From Arenimonas sp. (GTDB lineage: Bacteria > Pseudomonadota > Gammaproteobacteria > Xanthomonadales > Xanthomonadaceae), in the NCBI GenBank assembly GCA_026398695.1, contig JAPLSJ010000045.1, positions 1 through 50,691 on the forward strand: DNA of 50,691 bases, read 5' to 3'. Shown here one piece after another: positions 1 through 8,298 of the stretch. Position 1 is the first letter of the stretch; every line of letters begins with the position of its first letter. Made by a program: the position numbers and the translations under genes. The notes beneath the pieces are model-generated. The model searched no databases. It was not told the DNA's origin and worked only from the letters and a program-made list of their open reading frames with translations.

Positions 1-296
1 GCGGCAGGTGCGGCCTTCGCAACCGGCGCGGAAGGCGCGACAGCGGCGGCCGATGCCGACGGCTCGATCAGCGCCACCACCGAACCTTCCGACAGCGCAT
101 CACCGATCTTGACCCGCAGCTCGCGCACGATGCCGTCGAACGGCGCCGGCACTTCCATGGTCGCCTTGTCCGACTCCAGCGTCACCAGACCATGGTCCTT
201 CTTCACCGCGTCGCCGGGCTGCACCAGCAGCTCGATCACGGGCACGTCCTTGTCGTCGCCGATATCCGGCACGCGCGCTTCCAACAGCTCAGCCAT
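1..296 (-). CDS. Pyruvate dehydrogenase complex subunit with N-terminal lipoyl domain (E2 or lipoyl-E3), 5' part only
   Basis: Only the first 98 or so codons lie in the window; the rest runs off the left edge. The start ATG is the complement of 294-296, with AGGTGG about 5 bases upstream as ribosome site. Residues 1-78 form a biotinyl/lipoyl domain with the canonical ESDKAT lipoylation motif (the Lys takes lipoate), followed by an Ala/Pro-rich flexible linker. This is the swinging-arm domain of 2-oxo acid dehydrogenase complexes. In xanthomonads both dihydrolipoyl acetyltransferase (aceF) and a lipoyl-bearing dihydrolipoyl dehydrogenase (lpdA) begin this way with 'VPDIGD', so the part seen cannot decide between them. 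It is divergent from the ABC transporter gene at 479. Confidence 0.85.
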   Translation of the reverse strand, partial: MAELLEARVPDIGDDKDVPVIELLVQPGDAVKKDHGLVTLESDKATMEVPAPFDGIVRELRVKIGDALSEGSVVALIEPSASAAAVAPSAPVAKAAPA

Positions 297-331
297 GGTC
301 CACCTGGATCCCGCATCAGAGTCTTGGCCCT

Positions 332-361
332 ATTCTCGCCCCGTTGCCGCCCGGGGGCCAA
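332..361 (-). promoter_or_regulatory. Candidate sigma70 promoter for the lipoyl-domain gene
   Basis: On the minus strand TTGGCC (356-361) is followed after 18 bases by GAGAAT (332-337), about 35 bases before the ATG at 296. The match is moderate and read by eye. The rest of the 182-base divergent gap (297-478) shows no other clear signal, and I find no equally good promoter for the ABC gene. Confidence 0.35.
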
Positions 362-478
362 GTTTGCCGGCGCGGCATGGCGGCTGGGCCATCGGTCAGG
401 GTGCCCACCAGGCCATGGGCCGGGCCCGAGGGCCGTGACAGCATCGGGCTCGACCACCGCGCCAAGCCAGGGAAAGCC

Positions 479-1372
479 ATGCTCACCATCCGCGACCTCA
501 GCAAGACCTACGCCAACGGCGTGCGCGCCCTGGACCGGGTCAGCCTGGACATACCCAAGGGAATGTTCGGACTGCTCGGGCCCAATGGCGCCGGCAAGTC
601 GTCGCTGATGCGCACGCTGGCCACGCTGCAGGAGGCCGACGCCGGCACCGTGACCTTCGACGACGGCAGCGGCGGCCTGATCGACGTTCTGCGCGACAAG
701 GAAGCGGTGCGCCGCCAGCTGGGCTACCTGCCGCAGGACTTCGGCGTGTACCCCAAGGTGAGCGCGGAAGACCTGCTGGAGCACTTCGCGGTGCTCAAGG
801 GCCTGGTGCAGCGCAAGGCGCGGCGAGAGATCGTGGACGGCCTGCTGCATCAGGTGAACCTGTGGGACGTGCGCAAGCGCAGGCTGGGCACCTACTCGGG
901 CGGCATGCGCCAGCGCTTCGGCATCGCCCAGGCCCTGCTGGGCGACCCGCGCCTGGTGATCGTGGACGAGCCCACCGCCGGCCTCGACCCCGAGGAGCGC
1001 AATCGCTTCCTCAACCTGCTGGCCGAGATCGGCGAGAACGTGGCGGTGATCCTGTCCACCCACATCGTCGAAGACGTCACCGACCTTTGCCCGCGCATGG
1101 CGATCATGAACCGCGGGCAGGTGCTGCTGGCCGGCGAACCCGGTGCATCGATCTCGGCGCTCGCGCGCCAGGTGTGGCGCAAGCAAGTGGACAAGGCCTC
1201 CCTGCCCGCCTACGAGGCCGGCTTCACGGTGCTGTCCACCCGCCTGGTCGGCGGCCGGCCGGTGATCCACGTGTTCAGCCCCACCCAACCCGAAGAGGGC
1301 TTCGTGCAGGTCGAGCCGGACCTGGAAGACGTCTATTTCCAGAGGCTGCGCCTGCAGGCGCGCGCCGCCTGA
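479..1372 (+). CDS. ABC transporter ATP-binding protein
   Basis: 297-residue ABC-2 type ATPase. Visible motifs are Walker A GPNGAGKSS near residue 35, signature YSGGMRQR, Walker B LVIVDEPTAGLDP and the H-loop STHIVEDV. About 80 residues follow, ending in a typical 'LEDVYF' tail. I start at ATG 479 because the ABC fold begins there (LTIRDLSKTY); an in-frame extension to 344 would add unrelated residues. The stop is 10 bases before the permease-peptidase gene at 1383, so the two are one unit and this ATPase presumably energises that permease. The transported substrate cannot be told from sequence. Confidence 0.93.
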   Translation: MLTIRDLSKTYANGVRALDRVSLDIPKGMFGLLGPNGAGKSSLMRTLATLQEADAGTVTFDDGSGGLIDVLRDKEAVRRQLGYLPQDFGVYPKVSAEDLLEHFAVLKGLVQRKARREIVDGLLHQVNLWDVRKRRLGTYSGGMRQRFGIAQALLGDPRLVIVDEPTAGLDPEERNRFLNLLAEIGENVAVILSTHIVEDVTDLCPRMAIMNRGQVLLAGEPGASISALARQVWRKQVDKASLPAYEAGFTVLSTRLVGGRPVIHVFSPTQPEEGFVQVEPDLEDVYFQRLRLQARAA

Positions 1373-1382
1373 GGCCGCCGGG

Positions 1383-4300
1383 ATGACCATGCTGCGCGAG
1401 ATCTTCCGCTTCGAACTGATCCAGCAGCTGCGCTCGCCGCTGCTGTGGGTGCTGGCGGCCATGTTCGCCCTGCTGGGCTTCGGCGCCGCCTCCAGCGACG
1501 CCGTGGTGATGGGCGGCAGCATCGGCAACGTGCACCGCAATGCCCCGGTGGTGATCGCCAACTGGCTCACGGTGTTCACCATCCCGGGCATGCTGGTGAT
1601 CACGCTGTTCATCAGCGGCGCGATGCTGCGCGACTTCGAGCAGGGCACCGCCGACCTCTACTTCTCCGGCCCGGTGCGCAAACGCGACTACCTGGCGGGC
1701 CGGCTGGGCGCCGCCTTCAGCGCCAGTTTCCTGGTCTACCTGGTGATGGGCGCGGGCATCTTCGTGGCCCAGTTCATGCCCTGGATCGAGCCGCAGCGGC
1801 TCGGGCCGGTGTCGCTCGCGCCCTACGCGTGGGCCTTCGCGCTGATGGTGCTGCCCAACGTGCTGTTCAGCGGCGCCGTGCTGGCGCTGATGGCCGCGGT
1901 GGCGCGCAACATCCTGTGGATCTACATCGGCGTGCTGGGCTTCCTGGTGCTCTACAGCGTGAGCAACAGCCTGTCCGGCGACCTGGAGAACGTCTGGCTT
2001 TCCACCCTGCTCGACCCGATGGGGCTGAGCGCGCTGCGCCGCACGCTGCGCTACTGGTCGGCCGAGGACCGCAACAGCGGGCTGCCGGCGTTCACCGGCT
2101 ACCTGTTGGCCAACCGCGTGCTGTGGACCAGCGTGGCGCTGGCGCTGCTGGCGGCCACGTTCGCGCTCTTCCGCACCGAACGGACCGGCACCGGCCGGGC
2201 CTGGTTCAAGCGCCGCCAGGCCAAGGCCGCGCCGCCGGTGCCCCTGGAGCGCCGCGTGCCCGTGCCGCGGCTGGCACCGACGTTCGGCCTGGCCACCACG
2301 CTGCGCCAGTTCTCGGCGATGCTGGCGTTCGACCTGCGCGGCGTGTTCGCCAGCGTGCCCTTCCTGGTGATGCTGGCCTTCGGCCTGGCCAACTTCATCC
2401 CCGGCGCGCTGCAGGCCCAGACGATGTACGGCACGCCCATCCACCCGGTTACCTCCCAGATGCTGTCGGAGCTGCAGGGCGCGTACTCGTGGTTGCTGGT
2501 GATCATCGCCCTGTTCTATTCGGGTGAGCTGGTGTGGCGCGAGCGCGGGGTGCGCATCCACGAAGTCAGCGACGCCCTGCCGGTGCACGGTGCGGTGCCG
2601 CTGGTGGCGAAATTCCTGACGCTGGTGGCGGTGGTGGGCTGCTTCCAGGTCGGCGGCGGGCTGGCCGCGGTCACCCTGCAGCTGGTGCAGGGCCACGCCC
2701 CGATCGAACCGATGGTGTACGCCAAGACCCTGGCGCTCGACTCGGTCATCTACGTGCTGATGGGCGGGCTGGCGCTGTGCCTGCAGGTGTTTACCAACAG
2801 CAAGTTCATCGGCTACGCGCTGCTGGTGCTGGTGATGGTGCTGCAGGGCGTGCTGGGCTACTTCGACCTCACCCACAACCTGTACAACTTCGGCAGCTGG
2901 CCGATCGCGCCGTGGTCGGACATGAACGGCTACGGCCACTTCGCCGCACCGCAGCTCTGGTTCCAGGCCTACTGGGGCGCGCTGCTGGCCGCGCTGCTGC
3001 TGCTGTCGGTGGCGTTCTGGGTACGCGGCACCGCGGGCAGCGGGCGCGAGCGCCTGCTGCTGGCGCGGCGCAGGCTGCGCGGCGGGCTGGGCTGGGCAAC
3101 GGCGGTGGCGTTCGCGGGGTTCGCCGCCGTGGGCGGGTTCCTGTACTGGAACACCAACGTGCTCAATCCCTTCGTTTCCCCCGAGCGGGAGATCGCCAAC
3201 CAGATTCGCTACGAGAAGGACTACCGCCAGTACGAAATGCTGGCGCAGCCGCGCATCGTTGCTTCCTCGGTGGACGTGGACCTGTGGCCGGAGGAGCAGC
3301 GCATGGCGGCGCAGGTGCGCTACCGGGTGCGCAACCGCCACGACGTGGCCATTCCCGCCGTGCACCTCTCGATGCAGGACGACAAGGCCCTGGTGGACGT
3401 CGACCTGGGCGGCGCCACGCTGGAACGCCACGACGCCGAACTGGGCTACCGCATCTACCGCCTGGACCGGCCGCTGGCGCCGGGCGAGGAGCGCGAGTTC
3501 AGCTTCGCGCTCGACTTCCGCACCCGTGGCTTCGGCAACGACCGCGGGCAGACGCAGTTCGTCGAGAACGGCAGCTTCTTCAACAACACGATGTTCCCCG
3601 GCTTCGGCTACAACCCCGAGCTCGAGCTGGAGGATCCCAACGAGCGCGTCGAGCGCGGCATGCCGGCCGCACGCCGCATGCCGGCCCTCGAGGACGAGGC
3701 GGCGCGCGCCAGCACCTACCTCACCGACGATGCCGACTGGATCGATTTCGAAACCACGGTATGCACCGCGCCCGACCAGGTGGCGCTGTCGCCGGGCTAC
3801 CTCAAGCGCGAGTTCCGCCGCGACGGCCGCCGGTGCTTCAGCTACGCCATGGACCGGCCGATGCACAACTTCTACGCCTACCTTTCGGGCCGGTGGACGC
3901 TGACCCGCGGCGAGTACAAGGGCATTCCGATCGAGGTCTACCACGACCCCCGGCACGGCTACAACGTGGCGCGCATGATCGACGCTTCCCGCAAGTCACT
4001 GGCTTACTTCGAGGCGAATTTCAGCCCCTACCAGCACCGGCAGCTGCGCATCGTCGAGTTCCCGGGCTACGCCCAGTTCGCGCAGAGTTTCGCCAACACC
4101 ATTCCCTACTCCGAGTCCATCGGCTTCATCGCCGACCTGCGCGACGAGGACGCGCTGGACTACGTCTTCTACGTCACCGCGCACGAAGTGGCGCACCAGT
4201 GGTGGGCCCACCAGGTGATCGGCGCCAACGTGCAGGGCGCGACGATGCTGTCCGAGTCGCTGGCGCAGTACTCGGCGCTGATGGTGATGGAACAGGAATA

Positions 4301-4982
4301 CGGGCGCGACAAGATGCGGCGCTTCCTGCGCTACGAGCTCGACCGTTACCTGTCCGGGCGGGCGCGCGAGCGCGACCGGGAGCTGCCGCTGTACCGGGTG
4401 GAAAACCAGGCCTACATCCACTACCAGAAGGGGTCGCTGGCCTTCTACCGGCTGCGCGACGAACTCGGCGAGGCGGCGATGAACCGGGCGCTGAAGCGCT
4501 TCCTGGCCGACAAGGGCTACCAGCAGGCGCCCTACACCACCTCGGCCGAACTGCTGGGCTACCTCCGTGCAGAGGCCACGCCGGCCCAGCAGGCGCTGGT
4601 GACCGACTTGTTCGAGAAAATCATCTTCCACGACAACCGGGTCGAATCCGCCAACGCCCGGCCGCTGGCGGATGGCCGCTACGAGGTGACGATCGACCTG
4701 CGCGCCGCGCGCTTCCAGGCCGACGGGGTGGGCAAGGAAGAGCCCATCCCGCTCGACGACTGGATCGAGGTGGCGGTGTTTGCACGCGGCCCCTCGGGCG
4801 AGGAAGCGGACGAACGCGCGCTGTATTCCCGTCGCCACCATGTCACCAGGCCACAGGAGTCGATCGTGGTGACGGTGGACGAGCGTCCGTACGAGGCCGG
4901 CTTCGATCCCTACAACAAGCTGGTGGACCGCGTGGCGCAGGACAACCGCCGCCGGATCAGCTTCGACGCCGGCGCGCGCTGA
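1383..4982 (+). CDS. ABC-2 permease fused to an M1-family metallopeptidase domain
   Basis: 1199-residue fusion. Residues 1 to about 590 hold two blocks of ABC-2 type hydrophobic segments; a last transmembrane helix near residue 580 leads into a C-terminal gluzincin domain of about 600 residues. That domain has the zinc motif HEVAH (934-938), a downstream SESLAQ whose Glu958 is the likely third ligand, and YQKGSLAFY as the likely catalytic Tyr region. The exopeptidase GxMEN loop of true aminopeptidases is not seen in its usual place ahead of HEVAH, so the activity may be endoproteolytic, altered or absent. It is coupled to the ATPase gene upstream. Proteins of this architecture are known in Xanthomonadales but I know of no established substrate. 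A second ATG lies 6 bases in. Confidence 0.9.
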   Translation: MTMLREIFRFELIQQLRSPLLWVLAAMFALLGFGAASSDAVVMGGSIGNVHRNAPVVIANWLTVFTIPGMLVITLFISGAMLRDFEQGTADLYFSGPVRKRDYLAGRLGAAFSASFLVYLVMGAGIFVAQFMPWIEPQRLGPVSLAPYAWAFALMVLPNVLFSGAVLALMAAVARNILWIYIGVLGFLVLYSVSNSLSGDLENVWLSTLLDPMGLSALRRTLRYWSAEDRNSGLPAFTGYLLANRVLWTSVALALLAATFALFRTERTGTGRAWFKRRQAKAAPPVPLERRVPVPRLAPTFGLATTLRQFSAMLAFDLRGVFASVPFLVMLAFGLANFIPGALQAQTMYGTPIHPVTSQMLSELQGAYSWLLVIIALFYSGELVWRERGVRIHEVSDALPVHGAVPLVAKFLTLVAVVGCFQVGGGLAAVTLQLVQGHAPIEPMVYAKTLALDSVIYVLMGGLALCLQVFTNSKFIGYALLVLVMVLQGVLGYFDLTHNLYNFGSWPIAPWSDMNGYGHFAAPQLWFQAYWGALLAALLLLSVAFWVRGTAGSGRERLLLARRRLRGGLGWATAVAFAGFAAVGGFLYWNTNVLNPFVSPEREIANQIRYEKDYRQYEMLAQPRIVASSVDVDLWPEEQRMAAQVRYRVRNRHDVAIPAVHLSMQDDKALVDVDLGGATLERHDAELGYRIYRLDRPLAPGEEREFSFALDFRTRGFGNDRGQTQFVENGSFFNNTMFPGFGYNPELELEDPNERVERGMPAARRMPALEDEAARASTYLTDDADWIDFETTVCTAPDQVALSPGYLKREFRRDGRRCFSYAMDRPMHNFYAYLSGRWTLTRGEYKGIPIEVYHDPRHGYNVARMIDASRKSLAYFEANFSPYQHRQLRIVEFPGYAQFAQSFANTIPYSESIGFIADLRDEDALDYVFYVTAHEVAHQWWAHQVIGANVQGATMLSESLAQYSALMVMEQEYGRDKMRRFLRYELDRYLSGRARERDRELPLYRVENQAYIHYQKGSLAFYRLRDELGEAAMNRALKRFLADKGYQQAPYTTSAELLGYLRAEATPAQQALVTDLFEKIIFHDNRVESANARPLADGRYEVTIDLRAARFQADGVGKEEPIPLDDWIEVAVFARGPSGEEADERALYSRRHHVTRPQESIVVTVDERPYEAGFDPYNKLVDRVAQDNRRRISFDAGAR

Positions 4983-5059
4983 TCCGGCCGGCGTCGGCTC
5001 GGCCTCGGGCATACTCGCTACCGCCCGGCGCCTGCCGGCTTCGACCCCTGGAGTGGCAC

Positions 5060-5554
5060 ATGGCGGAACCCACCGGACCCATCGTGGAATTCCTTCGCGG
5101 CATCGGCCTGGTCGTCCGCGAGGGCGAAGTGCCCGATGACACCTTCCTGCCCGGCGTGCGCATCGCATCGGGCGCCCTGGTGTTCGACCCGCAGCGGCTC
5201 ACGTGGCCCGGCGACCTGCTGCACGAGGCCGGCCACCTGGCCATGACGCCGGCCGCGGCGCGCGGCGCGCTCTGCGATGACCTCGCGGGGCAGGAAGCGG
5301 ACGCGCACGCCGGCGAAGCCGAGGCCACGGCCTGGGCGTACGCGGCGATCGTCGCGCTGGGCCTGGACGCGTCGGTGCTGTTCCATCCGGGCGGCTACCA
5401 CGGGCAGTCCGAGTCGCTGATCGCCACCTTCGGCATGGGCGTGTACCCGGGCTGCCGCGGCCTGTCGGAGTCGGGCATGACGCTGACCGGCGCCGCCGCC
5501 CGCGAGCAGGGCGTGCCGCCCTATCCCCACATGCAGCGGTGGCTGCGCGACTAG
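5060..5554 (+). CDS. Small protein with HEAGH zinc-peptidase-like motif
   Basis: 164 residues starting at ATG 5060, preceded by CTGGAGTGG as ribosome site. The central LLHEAGHLAM matches the HExxH pattern of metallopeptidase-like folds such as the IrrE/ImmA N-terminal domain, and further acidic residues follow in AHAGEAEATAWAYA, which could give the third ligand. No signal peptide or membrane segment is visible, so it is probably cytoplasmic. It sits 77 bases after the permease-peptidase gene on the same strand and may be co-transcribed. I do not recognise a characterised homologue; a peptidase role is inferred from the motif alone. Confidence 0.8.
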   Translation: MAEPTGPIVEFLRGIGLVVREGEVPDDTFLPGVRIASGALVFDPQRLTWPGDLLHEAGHLAMTPAAARGALCDDLAGQEADAHAGEAEATAWAYAAIVALGLDASVLFHPGGYHGQSESLIATFGMGVYPGCRGLSESGMTLTGAAAREQGVPPYPHMQRWLRD

Positions 5555-5571
5555 CCGGCACTGGGGCGACC

Positions 5572-5601
5572 AAAAAATAACCCCCCGAGGGGAACGGGGG
5601 G
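5572..5601 (-). terminator. Intrinsic terminator pointing leftward
   Basis: On the minus strand six C (5596-5601) pair with six G (5581-5586) and are followed directly by TTATTTTTTG. The T tract is on the minus strand only, so it ends leftward transcripts. No minus-strand coding gene is seen to its right before the OmpW gene, which makes the terminator an orphan. Confidence 0.6.
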
Positions 5602-5740
5602 CTGGGGAGCGCAAACACTGGGGCACGCGTGCTGTCGCACCTTCGCGGGGTCCACGAGGGAGCCCGAGCGCAAGAGGAAACGGTGGCGCGTTGGATCACG
5701 TCCTTGTGAAGTGATGCTCAGGATCGGCGAATGGTTTCAA
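5602..5740 (-). ncRNA. Candidate small RNA ending at the orphan leftward terminator
   Basis: The gap 5555-5926 (372 bases) has no convincing reading frame. It holds the orphan leftward terminator and, on the minus strand, a TTGAAA (5735-5740) that could be a -35 box, though the -10 region is weak (CATCAC). Between them lie potential small stems such as ATCAC/GTGAT and the palindrome GCACGCGTGC. A small RNA of about 120 bases is one explanation; a terminator for run-on or antisense transcription is another. I do not match it to any known family. The rest of the gap (5741-5926) shows nothing beyond a ribosome site for the next gene. Confidence 0.2.
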
Positions 5741-5926
5741 CCTCGCGCGTGCCGGAAGGCCGCCGTGTCATAGGTCATGGACTGCATGGACGGGGGAAGG
5801 TTCCCTGCGGCAACGGGTCCGGTTCACGTGGCATCAACGCGGGCCTCACCGCGGATTGAACCCGACATGTCCAGCCTGCACGTGTCGGCAGCCGCCGGCC
5901 CCCCAAAAGAACCCAGGAGCCCACCC

Positions 5927-6538
5927 ATGCCCCGCCTTTCCCTGCTTTGCATCGTCCTTGCCGGCGCCCTGTCGACGACCGCCGCCAGCGCCCAGGATTT
6001 CACCGCGACCCTCGGCTTCCAGAACACCGACCCGGCCTCGGACAACGGCACGCTCGCCGGAGGCGATGCCTCGGTGAACGACGACTGGAGCCTCACCGGC
6101 AGCTTCGCCTACGGCTTCACCCCGAACTTCTCGGTCGAACTTTGGTCGGGCCTGGCCAACTTCGAACACGAAGTGTCCATCGACGGCCTGGGCACGGTGG
6201 CCAGCGTCGAACACCGCCCCACCACGCTGAGCGTGAACTACCAGTTCCTGCCCGAGTCCAGCTTCCGTCCCTTCGTCGGCATCGGCTACGGCTGGATCAG
6301 TGTGTCGGGCGAGCAATCGCAGGGCGCGCTGGCGGGCCTGGGCATCTCGGGCAGCAACGCCGACGGCATCAGCCTGACGCTGGGCGCCGACTACTACGTC
6401 AACGACAGCTTTTTCCTGCGCGCCGACGTGCGCAAGCTCGACTTCGACACCGACGTGACGGTGGAAACGCTGGGTGACGTCGGCACGGCCGAAGTCGACC
6501 CGCTGGTTTATGGCATCAGCGCCGGCTTCCGCTTCTGA
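5927..6538 (+). CDS. OmpW-like outer membrane beta-barrel protein
   Basis: 203 residues. The start ATG at 5927 has CCAGGAG upstream and gives a clean signal peptide ending ASAQ (about residue 23); an in-frame extension to 5777 would bury that signal. The mature part alternates polar and hydrophobic residues in strand-sized blocks, with FVGIGYGW in the middle and the C-terminal GISAGFRF ending in Phe, the signal for Bam-dependent barrel insertion. Size and motifs fit the eight-stranded OmpW family, narrow pores for small hydrophobic compounds. It is monocistronic, closed by a strong terminator. Confidence 0.85.
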   Translation: MPRLSLLCIVLAGALSTTAASAQDFTATLGFQNTDPASDNGTLAGGDASVNDDWSLTGSFAYGFTPNFSVELWSGLANFEHEVSIDGLGTVASVEHRPTTLSVNYQFLPESSFRPFVGIGYGWISVSGEQSQGALAGLGISGSNADGISLTLGADYYVNDSFFLRADVRKLDFDTDVTVETLGDVGTAEVDPLVYGISAGFRF

Positions 6539-6561
6539 ACAGCGCCGCGAATGCCAGGGCA

Positions 6562-6591
6562 GGGGCGGCCTCCGGGCCGCCCCTTTTTTTT
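6562..6591 (+). terminator. Rho-independent terminator of the OmpW-like gene
   Basis: GGGGCGGCC and GGCCGCCCC flank a short TCCG loop and are followed by a run of T (6584-6591). The T run is on the plus strand only, so it serves the porin gene. It also abuts the stop of the convergent EF-hand gene. Confidence 0.92.
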
Positions 6592-6592
6592 G

Positions 6593-7102
6593 TCAGCCTT
6601 GGCGCGCGGCGCGGTGCGCCTTCATCGTGGCCCGTCCGTAGGCCTTGAGCTCTTCGCCGGTGAGCTTGCCGTCGCGGTTGGTGTCGATGATGTCGAAGTC
6701 GTCGCTCCAGCGCTTGTGCTTGCTGCCCAGTTCGGCGCGCGTGACGGCGCCATCGGCGTCGTCGTCCATGCCCACGAACAGGCCGCGCTGGTAGGCCATC
6801 GCCGACTTCATGCGGCCGCCGGCACGGCCCATCTTCTGGCGCATCGCGGCCAGTTCGGCCTGGTCGAGCGCGCCGTCCTTGTTGGCGTCCACGCGATCGA
6901 AGTTCTTGGCCAGGCGCTCGCCCACGGCCTGCGCCTCGGTGCGGTCGATGCGGCCGTTGCCGTCCTTGTCGGCGGCGGCGAAGCGCGCCTGGGCCTGGGC
7001 CTGGCGCTCGGCATGGCGCGCGCCGCGCTCGGTGCCGGCGTCCTGGGCGAAGGCGATGCCGGTGGCGAACACCAGCGCGGTGCAGAAGAGAGTCTTGAAC
7101 AT
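6593..7102 (-). CDS. Secreted EF-hand calcium-binding protein
   Basis: 169 residues with a signal peptide ending IAFAQ (about residue 20). The mature part holds four EF-hand-like loops: DKDGNGRIDRTE, DANKDGALDQAE, DDDADGAVTRAE and DTNRDGKLTGEE. All keep Asp/Asn at positions 1, 3 and 5, Gly at 6 and an acidic residue at 12. A calcium-binding or calcium-sensing role in the periplasm is the natural reading. Similar small EF-hand proteins are common in xanthomonads but their function is mostly unknown. It is convergent with the OmpW-like gene and transcribed alone. Confidence 0.9.
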   Translation of the reverse strand: MFKTLFCTALVFATGIAFAQDAGTERGARHAERQAQAQARFAAADKDGNGRIDRTEAQAVGERLAKNFDRVDANKDGALDQAELAAMRQKMGRAGGRMKSAMAYQRGLFVGMDDDADGAVTRAELGSKHKRWSDDFDIIDTNRDGKLTGEELKAYGRATMKAHRAARQG

Positions 7103-7265
7103 GGGTGGCTCCTGGATAGGCCGGTGCATTCCGTCCCTGCCAACTAGAACGCGGCAGGCGCGCGGCGGTTGACCGCTGTTGCCGCCGGCAGGCCGTGCAT
7201 TCAGCTTGCCGGGCGCCAGTGGCTGCGGCATCGTGGCCGCAGCCCCCCCCTTCGAAGCCACGCCC

Positions 7266-8126
7266 ATGAAGCGCCTCGTCCTGTCCGTGTCACTGCTGGC
7301 CTTGCTCGGCGCCTGCAGGGAATCGTCCGCCCCGCCGGCGCCCGAACCGGCACCGGCGCCCGCGGTGTCCCCGGCCGATGCCGCGCCCGACGCCACGCCC
7401 GCGCAACCTGCCGGCGACCAGGTGCCACGCGCCTTCCTTTGCCGCGGCAACGAGCCGTTCTGGGCGCTCGACATCAGCGGCGGCACCGCGCTGCTCAAGA
7501 CACCCGAGGCCGAGATCGAACTGCTCGGCGAACTCAAGGCCAGCGCCGGCGGCTCGTTCGCGTTCCGCGGCGCGCCCGACGGCAGCCCGGAAGACGAAGT
7601 GTCGGCGCTGGTCGCGCCCGGCCAGTGCTTCGACACCATGGCCGATGGCCCGGCGATGCCGTTCAGCGCGCAGGCCAGCTTCGCCGATGGCCAGGTCGCC
7701 AGCGGCTGCTGCACCGTGGAATACGGCATTGACCTGGCCGCCGCGCCGGAAGCCAAGGCCGGCGCCAAGCCCGCCACCGACTGGAGCCGCCTGCTGCCCG
7801 AGCTGTCGGGCGCCGTGCAGCGCTGCGAACTCGACGGCGGCGTCGCCACCGACGTGGTCACCGCCGCCTGGCCGATGAACCGCGGCAAGGCCGGCGTGCG
7901 CCTGCGCGACACCGGTGGCGACCGCTTCGACTGCTTCGTCGACCTGGCCACCGGCGCAATCGAGGACGTGAAGCCCGTGGCCGCCGACGACCGCCTGCCC
8001 GGCGAAGGCATGCCGCTGTGGATCCCGGACCGCGACCCGCTGCCGGTGCTGAACTGCGGCCGCGTGGAGCGCGTGCCGGCCAGCGAGGACGGCGGCCTCC
8101 TGCACTATCCCGACGGCTGCGGCTGA
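7266..8126 (+). CDS. Putative lipoprotein with 'CRGNEPFW' domain (COG3650-like)
   Basis: 286 residues. ATG 7266 opens a short lipoprotein signal with lipobox LGAC (Cys17), then a Pro/Ala-rich linker of about 40 residues that would reach from the membrane. A first domain carries FLCRGNEPFWALDI, a motif I associate with COG3650-type envelope proteins often linked to META/HslJ domains. A second half has several Cys and a PMNRGKAGVRLRD stretch. Function is unknown. An in-frame upstream extension to 7179 lacks a signal and is rejected. A strong hairpin follows the stop. Confidence 0.82.
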   Translation: MKRLVLSVSLLALLGACRESSAPPAPEPAPAPAVSPADAAPDATPAQPAGDQVPRAFLCRGNEPFWALDISGGTALLKTPEAEIELLGELKASAGGSFAFRGAPDGSPEDEVSALVAPGQCFDTMADGPAMPFSAQASFADGQVASGCCTVEYGIDLAAAPEAKAGAKPATDWSRLLPELSGAVQRCELDGGVATDVVTAAWPMNRGKAGVRLRDTGGDRFDCFVDLATGAIEDVKPVAADDRLPGEGMPLWIPDRDPLPVLNCGRVERVPASEDGGLLHYPDGCG

Positions 8127-8144
8127 GCGCGGCCCCTGCACCCC

Positions 8145-8174
8145 CCGGACGGGCCGCCCACGCGGCCCGTCCGG
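8145..8174 (+). terminator. Strong GC hairpin after the lipoprotein gene
   Basis: Two perfectly complementary 13-base arms (8145-8157 and 8162-8174) around a CCAC loop, 18 bases after the stop. There is no T tract, so it may act as a pause or mRNA-stabilising stem rather than as an intrinsic terminator. Confidence 0.5.
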
Positions 8175-8185
8175 CGTTCCGGGCC

Positions 8186-8214
8186 TTGACTGGCTGATTT
8201 CACCCTCATAGTGT
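8186..8214 (+). promoter_or_regulatory. Candidate sigma70 promoter for the GlxA-type regulator pair
   Basis: TTGACT (8186-8191) is five of six to consensus; 17 bases later is TAGTGT (8209-8214), or CATAGT at a shorter 15-base spacing. The transcript would have a leader of about 80 bases before ATG 8299. Confidence 0.45.
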
Positions 8215-8298
8215 CGTTTTCGCCACTGCCGGCGAAACCCGCCAAGGAGGAGGCTGTGCTCACCCCGGGCGAATGCCCGATTGCACGGAGCCACCCCC

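Noticed and set aside
1275..3956. 893-residue open frame on the minus strand
   Set aside because: Antisense to the permease-peptidase gene; composition is His/Gln/Arg/Ala-rich as expected from high-GC codon shadowing, with no domain motif.
5595..5740. 6S, SRP or tmRNA gene in the gap after 5554
   Set aside because: None of the conserved sequence hallmarks of those RNAs could be seen, and the terminator-bounded length is too short for tmRNA or RNase P RNA.
8145..8174. Riboswitch or attenuator ahead of the GlxA-type pair
   Set aside because: It is a simple perfect hairpin located upstream of the likely promoter (8186-8214), so it would not be in the transcript it might control.
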